From contig CADBNG010000151.1 in the NCBI GenBank assembly GCA_902795985.1, forward strand, positions 1-11,702: DNA of 11,702 nucleotides, written 5' to 3'. Position numbers and translations under genes: made by a program. Positions 1 through 6,165 of the stretch are shown piece after piece (positions within the stretch are counted from its first letter, which is position 1; each line of letters starts with the position of its first letter). The DNA comes from an uncultured Lachnospiraceae bacterium. Lineage in GTDB: Bacteria > Bacillota_A > Clostridia > Lachnospirales > Lachnospiraceae. Under the pieces are notes generated by a model. The model was not told the origin of the DNA. It did no database searches and worked only from the letters and a program-made list of their open reading frames with translations.

Positions 1-1
1 C

Positions 2-190
2 TATAAAGACTGCACGGATGATAAAGCGGATTGCACCGTGACCTGCCAGAAGAAGGAACTTCTCGGGATGATGATGGGCAGCGAGGACGCGTTGAAAGCC
101 TTAAAGGTTGAGGGCGATGAGACCGTTCCGGTACGTTTTGTCAAGTACATGACGGCATTTGAACAGACGTTTAATATTATCGAACCGTAA
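2..190 (+). CDS. C-terminal end of a probable alkyl-sulfatase-type metallo-beta-lactamase-fold hydrolase (5' end outside window)
   Basis: The reading frame is open from the left edge and gives 62 residues before TAA at 188-190. The start lies outside the window. The tail contains an acidic stretch with cysteines, then LKALKVEGDE, then a run ending FEQTFNIIEP. This matches my memory of the C-terminal SCP2-like domain of alkyl sulfatases, which usually ends in a small-residue GD segment and a terminal NIVTP/NIVEP-like motif after an aromatic residue. Enzymes of that family hydrolyse alkyl sulfate esters using a binuclear zinc site in an N-terminal metallo-beta-lactamase domain, which cannot be seen here. 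The gene is convergent with the ABC operon and so is not co-transcribed with it. The family call rests on a short tail only; another protein with an SCP2-like C-terminus is possible. Confidence 0.6.
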   Translation, partial: YKDCTDDKADCTVTCQKKELLGMMMGSEDALKALKVEGDETVPVRFVKYMTAFEQTFNIIEP

Positions 191-201
191 ATCCCCGTGA
201 A

Positions 202-225
202 CGGCCCGCGGTATCCCGCAGGCCG
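202..225. repeat. GC-rich hairpin just after the left-edge gene
   Basis: CGGCC-C-GCGG, loop TATC, then CCGC-A-GGCCG form a stem of nine Watson-Crick pairs interrupted by one C/A mismatch on the plus strand (a G-U pair on the minus strand). It begins 11 bases after the stop codon at 190. No uridine tract follows on the plus strand, so it is a weak terminator by itself. It may act with the hairpin at 238-267. Confidence 0.4.
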
Positions 226-237
226 CAGATACAAAAA

Positions 238-267
238 ACCGGAGGTGTTCCAACGAATACCTCCGGT
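238..267. terminator. Probable bidirectional terminator hairpin in the convergent gap
   Basis: ACCGGAGGT (238-246) and ACCTCCGGT (259-267) are a perfect 9-bp inverted repeat with a 12-nt loop. On the minus strand the stem is followed by a run of six T residues, the classical intrinsic-terminator layout. On the plus strand an AAAATTTTACTTATTCT stretch follows, which is T-rich but interrupted. It could end both the left-edge gene and read-through from the ABC operon. Confidence 0.6.
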
Positions 268-348
268 AAAATTTTACTTATTCTACGACGCGTCTTTTGC
301 TTTTATAATAGCAGGCTGTCAGGATTATAGTAACCGGCGGCCTGCAGA

Positions 349-393
349 AAAGGAACCGGGTCAGATTGCTTTTGAATCCGACCCGGCTCCCTT
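349..393 (-). terminator. Intrinsic terminator of the minus-strand ABC operon
   Basis: AAAGGAACCGGGTCAGATT (349-367) and AATCCGACCCGGCTCCCTT (375-393) form a 19-bp stem with a 7-nt loop. The three non-Watson-Crick positions are all G-U wobbles when transcribed from the minus strand, but A-C mismatches from the plus strand. The stem is therefore stable only in the minus-strand RNA, which fits termination of the operon ending at 461. The following U stretch (about four) is short. Confidence 0.7.
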
Positions 394-413
394 TTCAATT
401 AATCAGTTCAAGT

Positions 414-434
414 TCAGCTTATCCGATAAGCTGA
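414..434. repeat. Short perfect palindrome downstream of the binding-protein gene
   Basis: TCAGCTTATC (414-423) and GATAAGCTGA (425-434) are a perfect 10-bp inverted repeat around a single base, lying 26 bases beyond the stop codon at 461. As RNA the tight centre forces a small loop of 3-5 bases. It may be the first part of a two-hairpin 3' end protecting the mRNA or aiding termination, or a protein-binding site. No U-tract adjoins it. Confidence 0.4.
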
Positions 435-460
435 CCGAATTCTCCGATCTGTAATCCGGA

Positions 461-3208
461 TTATTCGTTCTCGGCATTCCATTTCGGAACGTCATAGATA
501 ATGAACCCTGCATGGGCTTTTCCGAAGAAAGCGCCTTCCTCATAATAATCATCAATGTTGTCCTGCGTGATCATCTCGGTCGGGCAGAAGTTGTTGATGC
601 AGAGGTTGTTGACATCAAGTTCGCTGTCCTCTCCGAAGATAGCGTCAAGGCAGGCGAAGATGCCCTGTGTATAGTACGCCGGGTTGTTCAGGGCCGAACC
701 GAGAACGACGCCATCCTTGATCAGCTGACATACATTTCCGGTACCGTCTGCGCAGCAGATGATCTTGATATCCTCGTTCGGAACAAGGCTGTGCTGCTCG
801 ATCTCGGAAATAACGCCGGTGACCATGGTGTCGGTCTCAACAACGATGAGGTCCATGTCGGAATGAGCGGTAAGAAGGTCGGAAGAAGCAACCTGGCCGG
901 CTGCGGCGTCGGTGCCTTCGCCCTGGCCGTATCCTACAAAGTCTACGCCTTTGTCAGATGCATCATATTTACCCGTATTCTTAAGCTCTGTCCAGATCTT
1001 AAGGCCGTCGATCGTAGCTTCATAACGGTCGGTATAAGGATGTCCTTCCTGTGTCGCTACATATGCAAGGAAGCCGGAGATGAATCCGCAGGGACGGCTG
1101 TTGGAGTCGGCATCGGAAATGTTCGCTACAGCGAAACCGATCTTCGCGACTTCGCCCGGTTTATAGAGCTGCTCCGCCGCGAACTGTCCTGCCAGCCATC
1201 CGGAAAGGTTGGAGCCGGAAATGATCGTGGAGATAACAGGCATGTCGGGAGTTCCGGGCGTCGGGCCCGCAACGATTACCGGAATACCGGCATCGACGGC
1301 AGCCTGGACACGGTCAGCCTGTGCGTCAAGACGTACTGCGTTCAGGATCAGAACATCAACACCCTGCTGAATAAAGGCATCGACCTGGGTGTTCTGAAGT
1401 TCCATATCGAACTGCGCGTTGGACTCAAGCAGCTTCCATCCGCGTTCCTTTGCCATCTCAACAATAGTGCGCTCCCATTCTACAAAGAAGTCACTGCCGA
1501 GAGAGGCTCCTGCGAAAGCAACGGTGATTTCGCCTTCTTTATCGACCTTGTCAAGAGCTTTATAGATATCGGAACGGTCTTCCTGATGAGCGGACTGGAT
1601 ACCGGAAAGGCTCAGGCCGTCATTCATTGCGACAAGCTCTTCAAGATAATTGGTTTCTACTGCAGCTGTTGCGCCTTCTTCTTCAGCCGGTGCAGCTTCC
1701 GGTGCGGCTTCAGCCGGTGCAGCTGCTGCAGATCCGCCGCCGTTTGCCTCATTCCATGACGGTACATCATAGAAATCGAATTCCTTATGCGCGGTACCGA
1801 ACATGCAGCCCTCATAGTAATAATCATCAATGTTTTCCTGGGTGATCATTTCTGTCGGGTTGTACTCGTTCAGGGTCAGGTTGTTGATATCGAAGTCAAC
1901 TTCCTTATCGGTGAACATGGCATCCAGAGCGGTGAAAATACCGATGGTGTAGAACTCCGGTACGTTCAGGGTCGATCCCATTACAAGACCTTCCTTGATC
2001 ATCTGGCAGATGCTCTCTGTTCCGTCTGTGGTGCAGATCAGCTTGATATCCTCGTTCGGTACAAGGCTGTGCTGTTCGATCTCGGAGATCGCGCCGCTGG
2101 TCATCTGGTCCACTTCGATAACAAGAAGATCCATATCCGGATGCGCGGTAAGAAGGTCAGAGGTCGCAACCTGTCCTGCGGATGCGTCGGTGCCTTCGCC
2201 CTGGCCATATCCTACGAAATCGATGGCCCAGTCGGCGGTAGCGTCATATTTGCCGGTGTCTTTTACTTCTTTCCAGATCTTAAGTCCGTCGATGGTGGCC
2301 GCATAGCGGTTCGCATAAGGCTGACCGTTGATCTCGGCTGCTTTTGCGATCCATCCGGAAATGAATCCGCAGGCACGGCTGCAGGTGGAAGCGTCGGAAA
2401 GGAACGCAAGGCAGAAACCGACTTTGATCGGGTTGGCCGGATCATAGAGTTTTTCTGCCGCATATTCTCCGGCATAATAACCCTGGATGTTGGCGCCGGC
2501 AACGACGACGGTAACGACCGGGGTCTCGGGATCACGTCCATCAGAGGGACCTGCAACGATAACCGGAATACCTGCGTCAACAGCTGCCTGGATACGGTCG
2601 ATCTGCGCATCAAGACGAACAGCGTTCAGGATGATGCAGTCCACGCCCTGCTGAATGAAGGCATCGACCTGGGTGTTCTGAAGCTCCATATCGAACTGGG
2701 CATTGGATTCCAGAAGAGTCCAGCCGCGGGCGTCAGCTTCTCTTTTCAGCGTCTGTTCCCATGAAACGAAGAATTCCGCTCCGAGGGAAGCGCCTGCGAA
2801 AGCAAGTGTTACATTGTCTTTCTTCTCAATTTTGTCAAGCGCTTTGTAGACGTTGGAACGATCCACCTGATGAGCGGACTGGATACCGGAAAGGCTCAGG
2901 CCGTCATCGAGTGCAAGAAGTTCATCAAGGTAGTTAATCGTTTCTTCAGCCGCGGCTTCAGGTGCAGAAGCTGTCTCTGTTGCTGCGGGAGCTGCTTCGG
3001 GTGCTGCAGGAGCAGCCTCGGATGCTGCGGGAGCTGCCTCGGATGCTGCGGATGCTGCCTCGGGTGCTGCCTCGGGCGCTGCTGCTTCTGATTTGGCAGA
3101 AGAAGAAGCTGCCGGAGCCGCTGAGCTGGCGCCGCCGGATCCGCCGCAGGCTGCCAGCAGGGTAGCAGTCATTGCAGCGATTAGCAGTGTGACTAAAACT
3201 TTTTTCAT
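461..3208 (-). CDS. Lipoprotein with two tandem sugar-type periplasmic binding modules (ABC importer substrate-binding protein)
   Basis: This is the predicted substrate-capturing lipoprotein of the importer, acting on the outer face of the cytoplasmic membrane. It is 915 residues. The start is the ATG at 3208 because AAAGGAG lies eight bases upstream and it begins a lipoprotein signal, MKKVLVTLLI to LLAAC with Cys21 as the lipidation site; an in-frame upstream extension lacks this logic. Residues 22-87 are an Ala/Ser/Pro/Glu-rich stalk with a 7-residue repeat. Residues about 88-488 form binding module 1, 489-518 a second Ala/Pro/Glu linker, and about 519-915 binding module 2. Each module has the order DGLSLSGIQSAH, VTLAFAGAS or ITVAFAGAS, NAQFDMELQNTQVDAF, ILNAVRLDAQ, GIPVIVAGP, IDGLKIW, GYGQGEGTDA, SEIEQHSLVPNEDIK and ITQ(E/D)NIDDYY. 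The fold is that of the Peripla_BP_4 (RbsB-like) family, normally one module of about 300-400 residues, so this is a doubled protein. It is the last gene of the operon, 59 bases after the permease. Ligand unknown. Confidence 0.95.
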   Translation of the reverse strand: MKKVLVTLLIAAMTATLLAACGGSGGASSAAPAASSSAKSEAAAPEAAPEAASAASEAAPAASEAAPAAPEAAPAATETASAPEAAAEETINYLDELLALDDGLSLSGIQSAHQVDRSNVYKALDKIEKKDNVTLAFAGASLGAEFFVSWEQTLKREADARGWTLLESNAQFDMELQNTQVDAFIQQGVDCIILNAVRLDAQIDRIQAAVDAGIPVIVAGPSDGRDPETPVVTVVVAGANIQGYYAGEYAAEKLYDPANPIKVGFCLAFLSDASTCSRACGFISGWIAKAAEINGQPYANRYAATIDGLKIWKEVKDTGKYDATADWAIDFVGYGQGEGTDASAGQVATSDLLTAHPDMDLLVIEVDQMTSGAISEIEQHSLVPNEDIKLICTTDGTESICQMIKEGLVMGSTLNVPEFYTIGIFTALDAMFTDKEVDFDINNLTLNEYNPTEMITQENIDDYYYEGCMFGTAHKEFDFYDVPSWNEANGGGSAAAAPAEAAPEAAPAEEEGATAAVETNYLEELVAMNDGLSLSGIQSAHQEDRSDIYKALDKVDKEGEITVAFAGASLGSDFFVEWERTIVEMAKERGWKLLESNAQFDMELQNTQVDAFIQQGVDVLILNAVRLDAQADRVQAAVDAGIPVIVAGPTPGTPDMPVISTIISGSNLSGWLAGQFAAEQLYKPGEVAKIGFAVANISDADSNSRPCGFISGFLAYVATQEGHPYTDRYEATIDGLKIWTELKNTGKYDASDKGVDFVGYGQGEGTDAAAGQVASSDLLTAHSDMDLIVVETDTMVTGVISEIEQHSLVPNEDIKIICCADGTGNVCQLIKDGVVLGSALNNPAYYTQGIFACLDAIFGEDSELDVNNLCINNFCPTEMITQDNIDDYYEEGAFFGKAHAGFIIYDVPKWNAENE
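1582..1623. repeat. 42-bp exact direct repeat, copy in module 2
   Basis: These 42 bases are identical to 2866-2907. They encode the DGLSLSGIQSAHQ region of module 2. The two copies are 1284 bp apart, exactly 428 codons, so they mark corresponding positions in the two binding modules and the duplication register. Confidence 0.9.
2866..2907. repeat. 42-bp exact direct repeat, copy in module 1
   Basis: This is the partner of 1582-1623, encoding the same DGLSLSGIQSAHQ segment in module 1. Homologous recombination between the copies would delete one module's worth of sequence in frame and leave a single-module lipoprotein. Confidence 0.9.
2981..3043 (-). repeat. Three 21-bp tandem units encoding a 7-residue stalk repeat
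   Basis: Within the lipoprotein stalk, residues 56-76 read SEAAPAA, SEAAPAA, PEAAPAA, encoded by three consecutive 21-bp near-identical units, with degenerate Ala/Glu/Pro copies on either side. Whole units can be gained or lost without changing frame, so the length of the membrane-proximal stalk may vary among strains. Confidence 0.75.
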
Positions 3209-3267
3209 TGTGTTTCTCCTTTCTTTTTCTAAGTGCTTATGCACAAAACACACTTTCTCAGGGCGAA

Positions 3268-4299
3268 CTATTTCTTTTCGCTGAAGCTCTTTACGATAAC
3301 TGCAACGATAACGATGATCGCCTTAACAACCTTCTGCGGATAAACCGCTACGTTGATCAGGTTCATGATATTACTGATAAACGCTACGATCAGGATACCA
3401 AGGATTGTCTTGGGAATCGTGCCTTCGCCGCCGCTCATGGAGGTACCGCCGATAACGATACCGGCGATGGCCGTCATACCGTAGTCAACGCTTGCGGTAA
3501 GAGGTGTGGCGGAACCGGCCTTTGCCGTTACGATAACGCCGGCCAGACCTGTGAGGATACCGCAGATGAGGTATGCGGCGAAGTAATACTTGGAAGTATT
3601 GATACCGGCATATTTCGCGGCGGTCTCGTTACTGCCGGTTGCCATGATCAGACGGCCGAAAGTGGTATAGGTCATGATCAGGTAGAACGCGACGATGAAG
3701 AGAATCGCTACAAGTACGATCCACGGAACCTTGATTCCGGGAATCGTGGAAGCCGCAAACTGGTAGAAGCTTTCATTTACAGGGAATGCCTTACGATCCA
3801 GCATGATGGTGGTACCATTTGAGATAATGTAGGCAATACCTTCACCGGCCCACATGGTGGCCAGTGTAATAATGAAAGCGGGAACCCTGAAGACTGCGAC
3901 GATAACACCGTTGATCGCGCCGATCAGCGCACCGGACGCAATACCTATGACGATCGCCAGAAAAAGTCCGCCATAGCTGTTCTGCAGATTGAAAGCGGTA
4001 AGTACATGAGCTGTAACAACGGAGCTTACCGCACAGGTGGAAGCAACCGAAAGGTCGATGCCGCCTGTGATCATGACCAGGAAGGAACCAATGCCGATAA
4101 GGATGTAGGTTGCCTGCTGACGCAGAACGGTCATAATATTTGAATAGGTAAAGAATACATCGGAAATACAGGCTCCGACAATTAAAAGAGCAACAAGAAT
4201 AAGAACAACATTATAGTCCATCAGGAATTTCCCGACGGTCATCTTTTTCTGTGTTCCGATAATATTTCCAACGGAATCCGAATTAGCTCGCTTGTTCAT
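3268..4299 (-). CDS. Sugar ABC transporter permease (RbsC-like, BPD_transp_2 family)
   Basis: Membrane channel subunit of the importer, 343 residues, the usual length for RbsC-like permeases. Hydrophobic segments run from about residue 30 to 335, with a short cytoplasmic N-terminus rich in K and N. Family hallmarks are MITGGIDLSVAS (77-87), GALIGAINGVIVA followed by VPAFIITLATM (123-149), the cytoplasmic loop TTFGRLIMATGSNETAAKYAGI-type (212-233, ATPase-contacting) and GGTSMSGGEGTIPKTILG (284-301). The ATG at 4299 is chosen because GGGGG sits a few bases upstream; a TTG at 4323 is in frame but would put eight extra residues inside the ATPase gene. The start overlaps the end of the ATPase gene by 17 bases, implying translational coupling. 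Only one permease is encoded, so the channel is expected to be a homodimer. The family carries pentoses, hexoses, polyols and autoinducer-2; the ligand cannot be read from the permease. Confidence 0.96.
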   Translation of the reverse strand: MNKRANSDSVGNIIGTQKKMTVGKFLMDYNVVLILVALLIVGACISDVFFTYSNIMTVLRQQATYILIGIGSFLVMITGGIDLSVASTCAVSSVVTAHVLTAFNLQNSYGGLFLAIVIGIASGALIGAINGVIVAVFRVPAFIITLATMWAGEGIAYIISNGTTIMLDRKAFPVNESFYQFAASTIPGIKVPWIVLVAILFIVAFYLIMTYTTFGRLIMATGSNETAAKYAGINTSKYYFAAYLICGILTGLAGVIVTAKAGSATPLTASVDYGMTAIAGIVIGGTSMSGGEGTIPKTILGILIVAFISNIMNLINVAVYPQKVVKAIIVIVAVIVKSFSEKK

Positions 4300-5800
4300 T
4301 TTCAACCCCCATTTCAGCTGCAATGATTCTTTCCTCAGTTAACTCATCTTTCTCAAGGACCGCGACCGTTTCTCCTTCACGGAAAATAACGGCCCTGTCG
4401 CACATGCCGATGATCTCAGCCATCTCGGATGAAATCATAACGACCGCGCATCCGCGCTCGACCATGGTGTTGATCAGACGGAAGATCTCTGTCTTTGCTC
4501 CGACATCAACGCCGCGGGTCGGTTCGTCAAGGATCAGCACTTCGCTGTTTGTTGCCAGCAGTCTGGCAACCGCGACTTTCTGCTGGTTTCCGCCTGACAG
4601 GCTCGAAACCGGATTCTTGATCGAAGCCGCTTTCAGCGTAACTTCTTCCGCGAGACGGCGGACATCATTCCTTTCGTTCCCCCTCTTTACGAATCCCATC
4701 GTTCCGGTATACACCTTCTGGAGGGCGGAAAGGGTGATGTTCTGGTAAATCGGCAGATTGAGCAGCACGCCCTGATTCTTACGGTCTTCGGGAAGATATC
4801 CGACGCCTGCCGCAAAAGCCTCTTTGGGAGAATGAAATTTAACGGGCTTTCCTTTAAGGAAGGCTTCTCCGTGCTCCAGCTTATCCGTGCCGATAAGCGC
4901 GCGGATACTTTCCGTTCGTCCGGCGCCGACCAGGCCTGACAGACCCAGGACTTCGCCTTTGTGTACGGCGAACGAAACGTCTTTAACCATAACTCCTGAT
5001 TTGAGGTTTTTGACTTCGAAAAGGATTTCGTCCGTAATCTGGGCGTCTCTTTCCGGGAAATAAGTGTCCAGCGTACGGCCGATCATAAGATTGACCAGTT
5101 CCTGCTGGGTGATGTCAGATGTGTTGACGGTCTTGACATAAGCTCCGTCCTTCATGACGGTGATCCTGTCGCAGATCCGGAAGATCTCTTCCAGCCTGTG
5201 AGAAACGTAAACGATGGATACGCCTCTTTCTTTCAGCATATTGATCAGAACAAAAAGTCTTTCAACCTCTTTGTTCGTCAGCACCGCCGTAGGCTCATCG
5301 AGTACGAGGATCTTGCAGTTTCTGGAAAGAGCCTTGCAGATTTCGACCACCTGCTGCAGGGCGACCGGAAGGGTCTTGACCTGAGCGTTGACATCAATCT
5401 CGTCGAATCCAAGCTGATCCAGAATGTCTCTTGCTTCTTTTCGGAGCTGCCTCCAGTTGACCGTTTTCTGAGAACGGAATTTGTCGATCAGGACGTTTTC
5501 CGCAACGCTCAAGTCCTGCATAAGGGCAAATTCCTGATAAATGACCGAAATTCCCATCTCAATACCCTGCTTCGGGTTTGTGATGTGAACTTCCTTTCCT
5601 TCCATGAAGATCTGCCCGCTGTCGGCCAGATGTACACCGGAAAGGCATCGGATCAATGTCGATTTACCGGCTCCGTTCTCACCGATCAACGCATGAACCT
5701 CACCGGGCCTGACTGCGAGATAAGCATCGTTCAAAGCCTTGACACCGGCAAAGCTTTTATAGATGTGCTGCAGTTCTACCCTGTATTCACTCTCCTGCAT
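4283..5800 (-). CDS. Sugar ABC transporter ATP-binding protein with two nucleotide-binding domains (RbsA/MglA-like)
   Basis: Cytoplasmic motor of the importer, 505 residues, the standard length for this fused double-ATPase family. Domain 1 has Walker A GENGAGKST (40-48), Q-loop Gln89, the family-typical degenerate signature LPVALQQ (144-150), Walker B ILVLDEP (164-170) and switch His201. Domain 2 has a degenerate Walker A, GLVGAGRTE (289-297), with Arg295 in place of Lys, a canonical signature LSGGNQQ (401-407), Walker B VLILDEP (421-427) and Ser458 in the His-switch position. This asymmetry is normal in RbsA/MglA proteins. The start ATG follows AGGAGG with a rather long 12-base spacing. It is the first gene of the operon; the permease gene begins inside its 3' end. 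A leader of about 80 bases separates it from a good candidate promoter at 5883-5912. Confidence 0.97.
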   Translation of the reverse strand: MQESEYRVELQHIYKSFAGVKALNDAYLAVRPGEVHALIGENGAGKSTLIRCLSGVHLADSGQIFMEGKEVHITNPKQGIEMGISVIYQEFALMQDLSVAENVLIDKFRSQKTVNWRQLRKEARDILDQLGFDEIDVNAQVKTLPVALQQVVEICKALSRNCKILVLDEPTAVLTNKEVERLFVLINMLKERGVSIVYVSHRLEEIFRICDRITVMKDGAYVKTVNTSDITQQELVNLMIGRTLDTYFPERDAQITDEILFEVKNLKSGVMVKDVSFAVHKGEVLGLSGLVGAGRTESIRALIGTDKLEHGEAFLKGKPVKFHSPKEAFAAGVGYLPEDRKNQGVLLNLPIYQNITLSALQKVYTGTMGFVKRGNERNDVRRLAEEVTLKAASIKNPVSSLSGGNQQKVAVARLLATNSEVLILDEPTRGVDVGAKTEIFRLINTMVERGCAVVMISSEMAEIIGMCDRAVIFREGETVAVLEKDELTEERIIAAEMGVENEQAS

Positions 5801-5882
5801 TAATGCGTTTTACCTCCTCACCTTTTTGCCTTTTCTGTTCAAATGAAACAGTTTTCCCTCTTTGGACACAATTGTTTTGTTC

Positions 5883-5912
5883 ATTTTAACACACTGCATC
5901 GGTATCTGTCAT
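5883..5912 (-). promoter_or_regulatory. Candidate sigma-A promoter for the ABC importer operon
   Basis: Reading the minus strand, ATGACA (5912-5907, five of six matches to TTGACA) and TAAAAT (5888-5883, five of six matches to TATAAT) are 18 bases apart. Transcription would begin near 5876, giving an untranslated leader of roughly 75 bases before the ATPase ATG. A palindromic ACAATTGT (5868-5875) lies at the expected start site and could be an operator. Confidence 0.5.
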
Positions 5913-5991
5913 TGCTTTTTACGATTTCAGTCTGGATTTTAGCTTTTTTTCCATAATACATGGTGGTGATTTATGTGTATATACAAAAATA

Positions 5992-6069
5992 TTGAATGAT
6001 AGAAACAATTTTTTTAGTCAAATACAAAACAGTTATTGAATGTTGCGCCGGATATAGTGTATCATTCAA
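5992..6069. repeat. TTGAATGATA / TATCATTCAA inverted repeat with a central TTGAATG copy
   Basis: TTGAATGATA (5992-6001) is the exact reverse complement of TATCATTCAA (6060-6069), and TTGAATG recurs at 6036-6042. The two direct copies start 44 bases apart, close to four helical turns. The right copy overlaps the candidate -10. The layout fits a DNA-looping or cooperative operator, but AT-rich sequence makes chance partial matches possible. Confidence 0.4.
6036..6065 (+). promoter_or_regulatory. Candidate sigma-A promoter for the transketolase-dehydrogenase operon
   Basis: TTGAAT (6036-6041) and TATCAT (6060-6065) are spaced by 18 bases; the -10 matches five of six consensus bases and the -35 four of six. 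TATAGT at 6053-6058 is an alternative -10 without a good -35. Both hexamers lie inside TTGAATG/CATTCAA repeats, so a regulator bound there would cover the promoter. The leader to the ATG at 6166 would be about 95 bases. Confidence 0.4.
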
Positions 6070-6165
6070 CTGAAGAGAAGAGGCGAAAAAAGCTTCCTGT
6101 CCCGTGTTTAAGCGTCTGCGTCGCTGAAGAACAGACAGTAAAAAACAAAGAAAGGATGACAAACA

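Larger units (their letters stand above)
5801..6165. other. Divergent intergenic region between importer and transketolase operons
   Basis: These 365 bases contain no convincing gene; the visible frames are shadows and the stretch is AT-rich. It holds outward-facing promoter candidates for both operons, a repeated CAAAT-N-AAACAGTT motif (5840-5853 and 6019-6034), the TTGAATG motif as two direct copies (5992-5998, 6036-6042) and one inverted copy (6063-6069), and the ribosome binding sites AGGAGG near 5815 and AAAGGA at 6151-6156. I saw no catabolite-responsive-element match or recognisable riboswitch. Confidence 0.7.

Noticed and set aside
512..2764. Long plus-strand open frames (512-1759 and 1787-2764) opposite the binding-protein gene
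   Set aside because: They are antisense shadows of a strongly coding minus-strand gene. Their mutual resemblance only reflects the tandem duplication, they lack good ribosome binding sites, and they give Cys/Arg/Val-rich low-quality protein.
2981..3100. CRISPR-like array in the GCTGC-rich region
   Set aside because: The periodicity is 21 bp with no unique spacers and is fully explained by the Ala/Pro/Glu heptads of the lipoprotein stalk.
461..3208. Two separate binding-protein genes or a frameshifted pair
   Set aside because: The frame is continuous through both modules and linkers, with no stop or internal ribosome binding site and no second lipoprotein signal before module 2.
6097..6138. 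Possible riboswitch or attenuator in the transketolase leader
   Set aside because: Only short competing stems (GTCTG/CAGAC and CTGTC/GACAG) are present, with no U-tract and no resemblance to a known aptamer such as the TPP riboswitch.
5801..6165. Catabolite-responsive element in the divergent region
   Set aside because: No stretch approaching the TGNAANCGNTNNCA pattern was found by eye in either orientation.
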